A model generated the notes under the pieces. The model saw only the letters and a list, made by a program, of their open reading frames with translations, had not been told where the DNA came from and did not search any database. Shown here piece after piece: positions 1-5,221 of a DNA stretch of 5,221 bases. A program made the position numbers and the translations under genes. Positions within the stretch are counted from its first letter, which is position 1, and each line of letters starts with the position of its first letter. Source of the stretch: Rhodospirillaceae bacterium (GTDB taxonomy: Bacteria; Pseudomonadota; Alphaproteobacteria; UBA11136); assembly GCA_018663165.1 (NCBI GenBank), contig JABJES010000224.1, positions 1-5,221 of the forward strand, written 5' to 3'.

Positions 1-2
1 AT

Positions 3-542
3 GCTCGGCGCTTTGCCCCCCTCTACGGCGATCTTCCCCGGCCGCTGATCGGGGTTCTGATCGGCGGACCGAACCGGCGCTATAAGGCAGGCCCGGTGGA
101 GATGGCTCAACTGGCCGATAAACTCAAACGGCTGTGCGCCGAAACCGGCGGGGCGCTGGCCGTCACCCCCTCGCGGCGCACCGGAGCCGAGAGCCTCAAA
201 GCCTTCCGCGAGGGCTTAAGGGATAGTCCGGCGGTGATCTGGGATAACCAGGGGGACAACCCCTATTTCGGCATTCTCGGCCTGGCTGACATCATCGTCG
301 TCACCTGCGATTCAATCTCGATGGTCACCGAGGCCTGCGTCAGCGGCAAGCCGGTCTATGTGGAGTTTTTCCCCGGTGGCTCAAAGCGTTTCAAGCAATT
401 CCATGCCGAGATGACAGCGAGCGGCTATACAAGACCCTTCACCGGACGGCTGGAGAACTTTCCCGGCAAGGAAATGGACAATATGGGGGAAGTCTCTGCC
501 CGGATTGCTGAAAAGTTCCCGGCCCACCACCAAAAAGGTTGA
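3..542 (+). CDS. ELM1-family protein (DUF1022, GT-B-like), 3' part
   Basis: The reading frame is open from the left edge and ends in TGA at 540-542, giving 179 residues of a C-terminal part; the true start lies outside the window. The GTG at 96 is not the start, because conserved sequence continues upstream of it (IGVLIGGPNRRYK, encoded from about 48 to 86). Family hallmarks seen are VTPSRRTG (162-185), NPYFG followed by LADIIVVT, then DSISMVTEA and GKPVYV (about 258-362). These match the family named after plant mitochondrial fission factor ELM1, common in alphaproteobacteria. The D-S-x-S-M...E-A...GKP block resembles the nucleotide-sugar pocket of GT-B glycosyltransferases, so an envelope glycosyltransferase-like role is possible, but the bacterial function is not established as far as I know. 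Family members are roughly 300-plus residues, so a little under half is missing. The family call is firm; the function is open. Confidence 0.88.
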   Translation, partial: ARRFAPLYGDLPRPLIGVLIGGPNRRYKAGPVEMAQLADKLKRLCAETGGALAVTPSRRTGAESLKAFREGLRDSPAVIWDNQGDNPYFGILGLADIIVVTCDSISMVTEACVSGKPVYVEFFPGGSKRFKQFHAEMTASGYTRPFTGRLENFPGKEMDNMGEVSARIAEKFPAHHQKG

Positions 543-577
543 TTTCCGCCCAACGCCGTCCCAAAACCGTTATGAGT

Positions 578-592
578 GCAGATGTAATCTGC
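578..592. repeat. 6-bp perfect inverted repeat in the intergenic gap
   Basis: GCAGAT (578-583) and ATCTGC (587-592) form a perfect 6-bp inverted repeat around a 3-base centre. The right arm overlaps a short direct repeat, TAATCT at 585-590 and again at 593-598. It lies 36 bases after the ELM1-family stop and about 50 bases before the next start. It could be a weak terminator hairpin, though there is no T-run directly after it, or an operator overlapping a promoter, since TAATCT resembles a -10 element. Sequence alone does not decide. Confidence 0.4.
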
Positions 593-627
593 TAATCTAA
601 AAGACACGGCAATTCATAAGACCGGGC

Positions 628-631
628 AGGA
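628..631 (+). promoter_or_regulatory. Ribosome binding site for the 644-codon gene
   Basis: AGGA lies 10 bases before the ATG at 642, in the stretch GGGCAGGAA. The spacing is slightly long but usable, and it supports 642 as the start of the long unknown gene. Confidence 0.5.
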
Positions 632-641
632 ATTTTTCTTT

Positions 642-2576
642 ATGGGCCTCAAAATCGAAACCTTCGCCAACCGGGAATGGCGGCCGGGCAATAATTTCGG
701 CGGCAGCACCCTTTTCAAGGCGCTGGGACACCCCTTAACGGCGGAAAACGCTCACGGTCTGATCAACAAAATGACCAAAGCGGGAAGGGTCGCCATCTAC
801 GACCCTCTCGGCCAAGTCGGTGATTTTGACAATTTCTTCCACCTCGACGGGCTTGAGCTTGCCGGAACTTTTGTTCAGGACATCGAACAGATCGACACGG
901 AAATTCTTAAAGTAAAGGCGCGACCGATCACCGAGATCGGCACCTGCGACTGTGCCGTCGTTTTTGTTGCGGCCTATGATGCCGGGCGGTTTATCGACCA
1001 TATCCGCCACCTGGTTCCCAAAGGCGTGGAGATTTTAAGCTTTGACGAGGCCCGCCTGCCCGACGACATGCTGACCAATTCGCGCAATTATCTCGACCCT
1101 CGAAACTTCGCCACAAATTTCGGCTTTCTGCGCGACGGCGAGGGGCTGCACACAAGGATCAGTTCGGCCAATTACTGGTCCGGCTATGGGGCCAAAGACC
1201 CGGAGCTCTGGCTCTGCCTGTTCGATGAGGATGGCGACGTGCTGGCCCAGTGGCGCGAACCTTTGCCCCAGGCCGGGGGCACCTATAGCCTCGACAGCAA
1301 AGAGCTGCGGGAGCGTTTCTCCCTTGATGACTTTACCGGCTCGCTCTTTATCCACGCCATCCGCATCGCTGGCCACGATATCGTTAAATATGCATTGGAT
1401 ACCTATGGCGATAACGGCACCCAGCTTTCGTGCAGCCACGATGCCAACGCCTGGCCTGCCGATCTCTATGCCGGCCTGCCCGCACCCGACAAGGGGGAAC
1501 AGGTGGTGCTATGGATTCAAAACAGCCACCCGGTTGCCATCCCCAGTGGCGGTATCGGTTTCAACGCCATCGGCTCTCAGGATATAAGCTGGCACAATGA
1601 GGAAATCCCCCCTTTCGCCACCCGGGCGATCGATATCGGCAAGCTGATGCCGGACGCCCAATGGCCGACCCAGATCGAGGTTCAGGCGGGGCGCTATTTC
1701 GTCCGTCCGCGCTATGAAATTGTCTATAACGGCGGCCGCAGACGCATCGCTCACGCCAATGTGGAGCGCACGGATCTGGAGTCCGACGCCAAGATCCCGG
1801 ACATAGCGGCACTTATGGGCAAGGGCTATATCATGCCTCTGCCAGTACTCCCCTTAAGCGAGTTTAAAAGCACCCTGCTGCCGACCCCTATGGCGACCTG
1901 TCAGCGCGAATTGCCGTTGAGCACCATTCTTATCGACGCCTCGGGCGAGGAAATTGGCCGCCGCTTTCTTGGCGCCATCCCACGCCGGGAAAGCCATCCG
2001 CTTGATATAGATAGCTGGATGAAAGAAGACGAGTTGGAACTGCCCAGCGGTTCAGGCCATGTGGAACTGGTCTATGACTTCCGCGACGGCGGCGAGGCCG
2101 ACGGCTGGCTCCACGGCTTTGGCCGTTTCGAGCAACGGAGCAGCGGCCACATCGCCGAAACCATCTTCGGCGGCCATATCTACAACACGCCCATCATCTA
2201 CAAGGACGAACCTCAATCCTACATTGCCCGCCCACCGGGCTTGTCGACGCGCATCTTCCTGCGCATCGGGCCAGCGCCGCTCGACACCATGTGCCATTTG
2301 ATCTATCCGGCGTCCCTGCCCTGGCATGAGGCCTCCGACACAAAGCTGATCCTGTGTAATGGCGCGGGAGAAGAGGTGGCCGAAAAAATCGTCAGTATTC
2401 CCTGTGGCGGCAGCCTCCACTGGCGTTATCACGATATGTTCGACGAGGCCGAGCGCAAGCGTGCCGGTGACGGGCCATCCATCCTCATCCGCGACGTCAC
2501 CTGCCGCCTGTTTGGCTATCACGGCCTGCTCAACGGCAACACGGCCTTTTGCCTCGATCACATGTTTGGATTCTAA
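642..2576 (+). CDS. Uncharacterised 644-residue multidomain protein
   Basis: I do not recognise this as a named family. ATG at 642 follows an AGGA element and the gene ends in TAA. There is no signal peptide or membrane segment, so it is probably cytoplasmic or exported by a non-Sec route. Residues 1 to about 140 alternate strands and helices like a Rossmann-type fold: VAIYDPLG (50-57), LELAGTFVQD (71-80) and CAVVFVAAYDAG (104-115), but the first turn lacks a canonical GxGxxG. From about 150 on the protein is beta-rich with many Trp, Tyr, His and Gly. Three stretches (about 188-240, 427-480 and 567-620) share a layout: a hydrophobic strand, an acidic or amide turn ending G-E/D, a Pro turn, a variable segment, then another hydrophobic strand. 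A distinctive block, SCSHDANAWPADLYAGLP (263-280) followed by VVLWIQNSHPV, looks conserved in character. It is followed two bases later by the small exported-protein gene, so the two are probably co-transcribed. A polysaccharide or surface-related role is only a guess from the ELM1-family neighbour. Confidence 0.85.
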   Translation: MGLKIETFANREWRPGNNFGGSTLFKALGHPLTAENAHGLINKMTKAGRVAIYDPLGQVGDFDNFFHLDGLELAGTFVQDIEQIDTEILKVKARPITEIGTCDCAVVFVAAYDAGRFIDHIRHLVPKGVEILSFDEARLPDDMLTNSRNYLDPRNFATNFGFLRDGEGLHTRISSANYWSGYGAKDPELWLCLFDEDGDVLAQWREPLPQAGGTYSLDSKELRERFSLDDFTGSLFIHAIRIAGHDIVKYALDTYGDNGTQLSCSHDANAWPADLYAGLPAPDKGEQVVLWIQNSHPVAIPSGGIGFNAIGSQDISWHNEEIPPFATRAIDIGKLMPDAQWPTQIEVQAGRYFVRPRYEIVYNGGRRRIAHANVERTDLESDAKIPDIAALMGKGYIMPLPVLPLSEFKSTLLPTPMATCQRELPLSTILIDASGEEIGRRFLGAIPRRESHPLDIDSWMKEDELELPSGSGHVELVYDFRDGGEADGWLHGFGRFEQRSSGHIAETIFGGHIYNTPIIYKDEPQSYIARPPGLSTRIFLRIGPAPLDTMCHLIYPASLPWHEASDTKLILCNGAGEEVAEKIVSIPCGGSLHWRYHDMFDEAERKRAGDGPSILIRDVTCRLFGYHGLLNGNTAFCLDHMFGF

Positions 2577-2578
2577 CC

Positions 2579-2893
2579 GTGGCCTATCGCTGGAGACCAC
2601 TTTTTCTCCTGCCTTTACTTCTTACCACCAGCCCTGTTTTTGCCACCGACCCAACCTCCTGGATGCTGATGGAGCGCCATGGTGCCTGCATCCCCCTGGA
2701 AAAAGCAGCCGAACGTCTTCCGGCTCTGCGCGAGGCGGACGGGCCGGAGGCCTTCGCCGAAAATCTGCGTCGCGAAGGAGTGGCGGTTACGGTCCGTCCG
2801 CTTGACACAGGGCGCGCGCGGGCGGTGGAGGTAACGGCACAGGACAAAGGCTTGGCGATGATCTTCGTCGAGCCTGCCCTGTGTAATAAATAG
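2579..2893 (+). CDS. Small exported protein with two cysteines, unknown
   Basis: I chose GTG at 2579, two bases after the preceding TAA, giving 104 residues. A TTG at 2549 is in frame, but using it would put ten extra residues ahead of a well-formed signal peptide. From GTG the product has a basic n-region (AYRWRP), a hydrophobic core (LFLLPLLL) and a likely signal peptidase I site after VFA, about residue 22. The mature part is about 82 residues, mixed alpha/beta by eye, with SWMLMERHGACIPLEKAA near its start and a C-terminal strand GLAMIFVEPALC. Its only cysteines, C37 and C102, sit near the two ends of the mature protein and could form a disulfide in the periplasm. Upstream of the start there is only a weak ribosome-binding match (TTGGA), so translation may be coupled to the gene before. 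No lipobox is present. No family is recognised. Confidence 0.75.
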   Translation: MAYRWRPLFLLPLLLTTSPVFATDPTSWMLMERHGACIPLEKAAERLPALREADGPEAFAENLRREGVAVTVRPLDTGRARAVEVTAQDKGLAMIFVEPALCNK

Positions 2894-2909
2894 AAATAAC
2901 GTCCAAGCG

Positions 2910-2926
2910 CGTCTTGCGTGAAGACG
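2910..2926 (+). terminator. Candidate hairpin after the small exported-protein gene
   Basis: CGTCTT (2910-2915) and AAGACG (2921-2926) pair perfectly over 6 bp around a 5-base loop, starting 17 bases after the stop at 2893. There is no T-run immediately after the stem; a T-rich stretch (CTATTTTAT) comes about 11 bases later. It may end the upstream operon weakly. It overlaps the possible -35 of the trxB promoter candidate. Confidence 0.35.
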
Positions 2927-2943
2927 GCAACCTGTCCTATTTT
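2914..2943 (+). promoter_or_regulatory. trxB: Weak promoter candidate for trxB
   Basis: TTGCGT at 2914-2919 and TATTTT at 2938-2943 are separated by 18 bases. Each keeps only the best-conserved positions of the housekeeping consensus (TTG and TAT..T), and the elements lie 60 to 90 bases before the trxB start. This is the best match I see in the gap, but it is weak and overlaps the hairpin at 2910-2926. Confidence 0.25.
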
Positions 2944-2957
2944 ATCCCCCTCGCCGC

Positions 2958-2974
2958 CCGGTGATTTTTACCGG
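2958..2974. repeat. 5-bp inverted repeat in the trxB leader
   Basis: CCGGT (2958-2962) and ACCGG (2970-2974) are perfect inverted arms around GATTTTT. In RNA this would be a small stem with a U-rich loop, about 30 bases before the trxB start. It could be an operator or leader hairpin, or chance in GC-rich DNA. Confidence 0.3.
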
Positions 2975-3003
2975 CTTCCCCGACCTCTCTTTAGAACGAC
3001 ATC

Positions 3004-3951
3004 ATGCCAGAAACCCATCACAGCAAAGTCCTGATCCTCGGGTCCGGCCCGGCCGGATACACCGCCGCCATCTATGCCGCGCGGGCCAATCTCGGGCCGA
3101 CAATCGTCGCCGGGATGCAACCGGGCGGCCAACTCACCATCACCACCGATGTCGAGAACTATCCCGGATTCGCCGAGGCCATCCAGGGCCCGTGGCTGAT
3201 GGATCAGATGCAGGCCCAGGCTGAAAATGTCGGGGCAGTGCTCAAACAGGATTTGATCGTCGATGTTGATTTAAGTAAACGCCCCTTCACCTGCGTTGGT
3301 GATGGGGGCAATATCTATACCGCCGATACGTTGATTATCTGTACCGGTGCCAGTGCGCGTTGGCTCGGCCTGCCGTCAGAGGAAAAATTCATGGGCTTTG
3401 GCGTGTCGGCCTGCGCCACCTGCGACGGCTTCTTTTATCGCGGCAAACAGGTGGCGGTAATCGGCGGCGGCAATACGGCGGTGGAAGAGGCAATTTATCT
3501 CACCAACCATGCCGAGAAAGTAACCCTGATCCATCGCCGGGACGAGCTGCGCGCCGAAAAAATCCTTCAGGACCGGCTTTTCGCCAATCCCAAGATTGAG
3601 ATGATCTGGGATAGCGCCCTTGACGAGGTTCTCGGGACAGAAGAGCCCCTGGGCGTCACCGGGGCACGACTGAAGAACGTCAAAACCGGCGAGACCAGCG
3701 ACATTGCCGTGGACGGCGTTTTCATCGCTATCGGCCACGATCCGGCAACCACCCTGTTCAAGGGCAAGCTGGAGATGGACGAGGAAGGCTATCTGATCAC
3801 CGCGCCCGACAGCACGGCGACCTCTGTTGCGGGTGTTTTCGCCGCTGGCGACGTCAAGGACAAGATCTATCGCCAGGCGGTGACCGCTGCCGGGATGGGT
3901 TGCATGAGTGCTTTGGAGGTTGAAAAGTTCCTCGCCGAACACCAAGGCTGA
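3004..3951 (+). CDS. trxB: Thioredoxin-disulfide reductase
   Basis: TrxB is a cytosolic FAD enzyme that uses NADPH to reduce thioredoxin, which in turn supplies electrons to ribonucleotide reductase, cytoplasmic Msr enzymes and peroxiredoxins. The 315-residue length is normal for the low-molecular-weight bacterial type. The FAD-binding GSGPAG is at 13-18. The redox-active site is C137-A-T-C140 followed by D141. The NADPH-domain GGGNTA is at 154-159 with HRRDELRA at 177-184, where the His-Arg-Arg fits NADPH phosphate recognition. The second FAD motif, VFAAGDV, is at 278-284, and RQAVTAAGMGC follows at 290-300. The start is well fixed: an in-frame TAG at 2992-2994 lies just upstream. No strong ribosome binding site is seen. 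It stands 110 bp after the small exported-protein gene and converges on msrP with 27 bp between the stop codons. All key residues are present, so it should be active. Confidence 0.97.
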   Translation: MPETHHSKVLILGSGPAGYTAAIYAARANLGPTIVAGMQPGGQLTITTDVENYPGFAEAIQGPWLMDQMQAQAENVGAVLKQDLIVDVDLSKRPFTCVGDGGNIYTADTLIICTGASARWLGLPSEEKFMGFGVSACATCDGFFYRGKQVAVIGGGNTAVEEAIYLTNHAEKVTLIHRRDELRAEKILQDRLFANPKIEMIWDSALDEVLGTEEPLGVTGARLKNVKTGETSDIAVDGVFIAIGHDPATTLFKGKLEMDEEGYLITAPDSTATSVAGVFAAGDVKDKIYRQAVTAAGMGCMSALEVEKFLAEHQG

Positions 3952-3965
3952 CGCCGTTCACGGCG
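3952..3965. terminator. Short hairpin between convergent trxB and msrP
   Basis: CGCCG (3952-3956) and CGGCG (3961-3965) flank TTCA, directly after the trxB stop and 13 bases beyond the msrP stop on the other strand. The only structure in this 27-bp gap, it could serve both genes, but the stem is short and neither strand has a proper T-run after it. Termination may be Rho-dependent instead. Confidence 0.35.
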
Positions 3966-3978
3966 CGCTTAAACGCTT

Positions 3979-4944
3979 CTACATAAACAGCTTTTGGCCT
4001 TTTATGCCGGTGTAGATATCGGCGACGAATTCCTCATAACCGTTATAGATGCGCGTCGGCACCCTTTCTTCTGAACCAAGCAGACGTTCTGTCGCCTGAC
4101 TCCAGCGCGGATGCTTGACGTCCGGATTGACGTTGGCCCAAAAGCCATATTCCTTGGGGCCGATCTTTTCCCAGAAGGTAACCGGCCGTTTATCGGTAAA
4201 GGTAAAGCGGACAATCGACTTGAGAGACTTGAACCCGTATTTCCACGGCACGGCGAGGCGCAGGGGCGCGCCGTTCTGTTTAGGGATCGGCTTGCCGTAA
4301 AGACCGGTGGCGATAAAGGCGAGGTCGTTCCTCGCTTCGGCCATGGTGAGGCCCTCGGTATAGGGCCAGGGATACCAGAATTGGCGCAGGCCCGGTGCCA
4401 TACCCTTTTCGCCGAAAGTCTGCATCTGAAGATATTTAGCCCCGCTCATGGGCTTGGCCAGATCGACCAGAGAGCGCAGAGGAAAGCCCGACCAGGGCAC
4501 GGTCATCGCCCAGGCTTCAACGCAACGATGGCGATAGACCCGTTCCTCAAGCGGCATTTTATCCAGCAACTCATCAATACCGATCTGGAAAGGCTTTTCG
4601 ACCATGCCGTCAATGGTCACCGTCCAGGGGTCGATTTTTAATTCCTGAGCCGCCTTGCTGATCTCCTTGTGGGAACCGAATTCATAAAAATTATTATAGG
4701 TTTCGGCGGCCTTTTGCGCAGTCATCTCCCGCTCTACGGTATATTTCGGATTGCGCTCCACCGGGTAACGATGGGCCGAGGGGGCTTCTGGCGTATTTTC
4801 CTTTCCCCAGACAGGAAAAGGGGCGGCAGCCAGCAGAGAGCCGACAGCAGCGGTTTGGATAAAGCGCCGACGATCAGCGTAAACCAATTCGGGGGTGACA
4901 GCGGATTCGGGAATTTCCCAACCCGGTTTTTTCTTGATCAACAT
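3979..4944 (-). CDS. msrP: Protein-methionine-sulfoxide reductase, Mo subunit MsrP
   Basis: MsrP (YedY) is a periplasmic molybdopterin enzyme of the sulfite-oxidase fold that reduces methionine sulfoxide in exported proteins, taking electrons from the quinol pool through the membrane haem protein MsrQ. From ATG at 4942-4944 the product is 321 residues, close to the about 334 of E. coli. A longer in-frame extension to 5124 is rejected: it would overlap the upstream EF-G gene, while the chosen ATG has GGAG six bases before it and places the signal correctly. The Tat signal shows D24-R25-R26-R27-F28-I29 followed by TAAVGSLLAAAPF. The likely molybdenum ligand is C141 in YRHRCVEAWAMTVPW. Other family blocks are YNNFYEFG (83-90), APLRLAVPWKYGFKS (226-240), and a C-terminal part with KRPVTFWEKIGPKEYGFWANVNP (252-274 region). 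No msrQ lies downstream, since trxB converges there. The call is firm. Confidence 0.96.
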   Translation of the reverse strand: MLIKKKPGWEIPESAVTPELVYADRRRFIQTAAVGSLLAAAPFPVWGKENTPEAPSAHRYPVERNPKYTVEREMTAQKAAETYNNFYEFGSHKEISKAAQELKIDPWTVTIDGMVEKPFQIGIDELLDKMPLEERVYRHRCVEAWAMTVPWSGFPLRSLVDLAKPMSGAKYLQMQTFGEKGMAPGLRQFWYPWPYTEGLTMAEARNDLAFIATGLYGKPIPKQNGAPLRLAVPWKYGFKSLKSIVRFTFTDKRPVTFWEKIGPKEYGFWANVNPDVKHPRWSQATERLLGSEERVPTRIYNGYEEFVADIYTGIKGQKLFM

Positions 4945-4950
4945 CGCGGA

Positions 4951-4954
4951 CTCC
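4951..4954 (-). promoter_or_regulatory. msrP: Ribosome binding site deciding the msrP start
   Basis: On the minus strand GGAG ends six bases before the ATG at 4944-4942, within GTGGAGTCCGCG. Together with the Tat signal position it fixes this start over longer in-frame alternatives. Confidence 0.7.
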
Positions 4955-4975
4955 ACAAATTCAAGACCTGGGAAA

Positions 4976-5004
4976 GGTATAGACCGGGGCGATGATCCGC
5001 CCAA
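4976..5004 (-). promoter_or_regulatory. msrP: Candidate msrP promoter with inverted repeat
   Basis: On the minus strand TTGGGC (5004-4999) and TATACC (4981-4976) are separated by exactly 17 bases, a good sigma-70-type layout with the key TTG and TATA conserved. The expected transcript start would leave a leader of roughly 25 bases. Within it, GGGCG and CGCCC (4987-4991 and 4998-5002 in plus coordinates) form a 5-bp inverted repeat overlapping the -35 and spacer, where a regulator could bind. The promoter implies msrP can be transcribed independently of the EF-G gene upstream. Confidence 0.45.
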
Positions 5005-5042
5005 TTCACATGTTAGTGATCGCGCCGTTATCCGCCGACAAG

Positions 5043-5070
5043 CCCCTCTTTTCCAGACATCCCGGAGGGG
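5043..5070 (-). terminator. Possible weak terminator hairpin after the EF-G-like gene
   Basis: On the minus strand CCCCTC and GAGGGG (5065-5070 and 5043-5048 in plus coordinates) can pair over 6 bp around a 16-base loop, starting 7 bases after the stop at 5078-5080. The loop is large and only CTTGT follows the stem, so this is a poor intrinsic terminator. It is the only candidate between the EF-G-like gene and msrP. Confidence 0.25.
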
Positions 5071-5077
5071 GCCGAGA

Positions 5078-5221
5078 TCAGTTCTTGGTCTCGGCTCGGG
5101 CGGCAATAACCTGATCGGCGCCACGACCGGTCAGTTCCTGCATATGGTCGAATTTATACGAAAAATTACCGACCCCGAAGGTCATCGAGCGCAATTCAAC
5201 GATCAGATCATGCATTTCCGC
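5078..5221 (-). CDS. Elongation factor G-like GTPase, C-terminal tail
   Basis: The minus-strand frame is open from the right edge to TGA at 5080-5078, giving 47 residues that begin AEMHDLIVELRSMTFGVGN and continue into FSYKFDHMQELTGRGADQVI. This matches the end of EF-G domain V, where LRSMT.G.G.F...FDH is the characteristic pattern. The wording (GVGNF..KFDHMQELTGR.ADQVI) differs from canonical FusA, which usually reads SMSQGR...FDHYEPVP, and looks like the second, EF-G-like subfamily found in alphaproteobacteria. The GTPase domain and start are outside the window, so activity and exact subfamily cannot be judged. It is followed by 133 bp and then msrP on the same strand. It would normally act at the ribosome in translocation or recycling. 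Confidence 0.8.
   Translation of the reverse strand, partial: AEMHDLIVELRSMTFGVGNFSYKFDHMQELTGRGADQVIAARAETKN

Noticed and set aside
96..542. GTG at 96 as the start of the ELM1-family gene
   Set aside because: Conserved family sequence (VLIGGPNRRY) is encoded in frame upstream of it, back to the window edge.
2549..2578. TTG at 2549 as start of the small exported protein
   Set aside because: It would add ten residues in front of a complete signal peptide; GTG at 2579 gives a standard n-region. It remains a minor possibility.
2052..2600. A 182-codon open frame on the minus strand
   Set aside because: It is antisense to the 3' part of the 644-codon gene and runs past its stop into the signal peptide of the next gene; no motif or ribosome binding site supports it.
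2961..3224. An 87-codon open frame overlapping the trxB start
   Set aside because: It is an out-of-frame shadow of trxB, rich in Arg, Pro and His, with no motif.
3376..3945. A 189-codon open frame on the minus strand
   Set aside because: It is antisense to the trxB catalytic and NADPH domains and its translation shows no recognisable motif.
4111..4641. A 176-codon open frame on the plus strand
   Set aside because: It lies wholly antisense to msrP, whose Tat signal, Mo-ligand cysteine and family blocks are unmistakable; the frame is a by-product of GC-rich codon use.
4945..5124. N-terminal extension of msrP to 5124
   Set aside because: The extra 60 residues would precede the Tat signal, overlap the EF-G-like gene on the same strand, and include the promoter; the ATG at 4944 has a good ribosome binding site.
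1..5221. CRISPR array, tRNA, rRNA, insertion sequence or integration site
   Set aside because: No regularly spaced repeats, tRNA-like cloverleaf, transposase motif or long terminal inverted repeats were seen on either strand.

Overview
The window looks like chromosomal DNA from an alphaproteobacterium, possibly a Rhodospirillales-type organism. This rests on moderately high GC content, an ELM1-family (DUF1022) protein, an MsrP-type Tat-exported molybdoenzyme, and an EF-G variant tail of the kind I associate with that class. No mobile element, CRISPR array, tRNA or rRNA was seen. The taxonomic call is inference from recognised protein families, not from a database search.

Layout. The left part is on the + strand: the 3' part of an ELM1-family gene (3-542), a 99-bp gap with a short inverted repeat, and a 644-codon gene of unknown function (642-2576). 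Two bases after its stop begins a 104-codon gene for a small, probably exported protein (2579-2893). After a 110-bp gap with two small hairpins and a weak promoter candidate comes trxB, thioredoxin reductase (3004-3951). The right part is on the - strand: msrP, the periplasmic methionine sulfoxide reductase catalytic subunit (3979-4944), lies tail to tail with trxB. Upstream of it is the last 47 codons of an EF-G-like gene that runs off the right edge (5078-5221).

How the genes relate. trxB and msrP both serve thiol/sulfoxide redox repair, but in different compartments and with different electron sources: cytosolic NADPH for TrxB, and in known systems the membrane quinol pool through MsrQ for MsrP. 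They converge on opposite strands, so they are not co-transcribed. The usual msrP partner, msrQ, is not downstream of msrP; trxB occupies that place. The unknown 644-residue protein and the small exported protein are almost certainly one operon. They may be linked to the ELM1-family gene upstream, whose family has a GT-B-like fold, but that link is only proximity.

The most interesting object is the 644-residue protein. Its first ~140 residues read like a degenerate Rossmann-type fold, and the remainder is beta-rich with a motif that appears at least three times. No catalytic function can be assigned from sequence alone. Nothing here amounts to a demonstrated new system.
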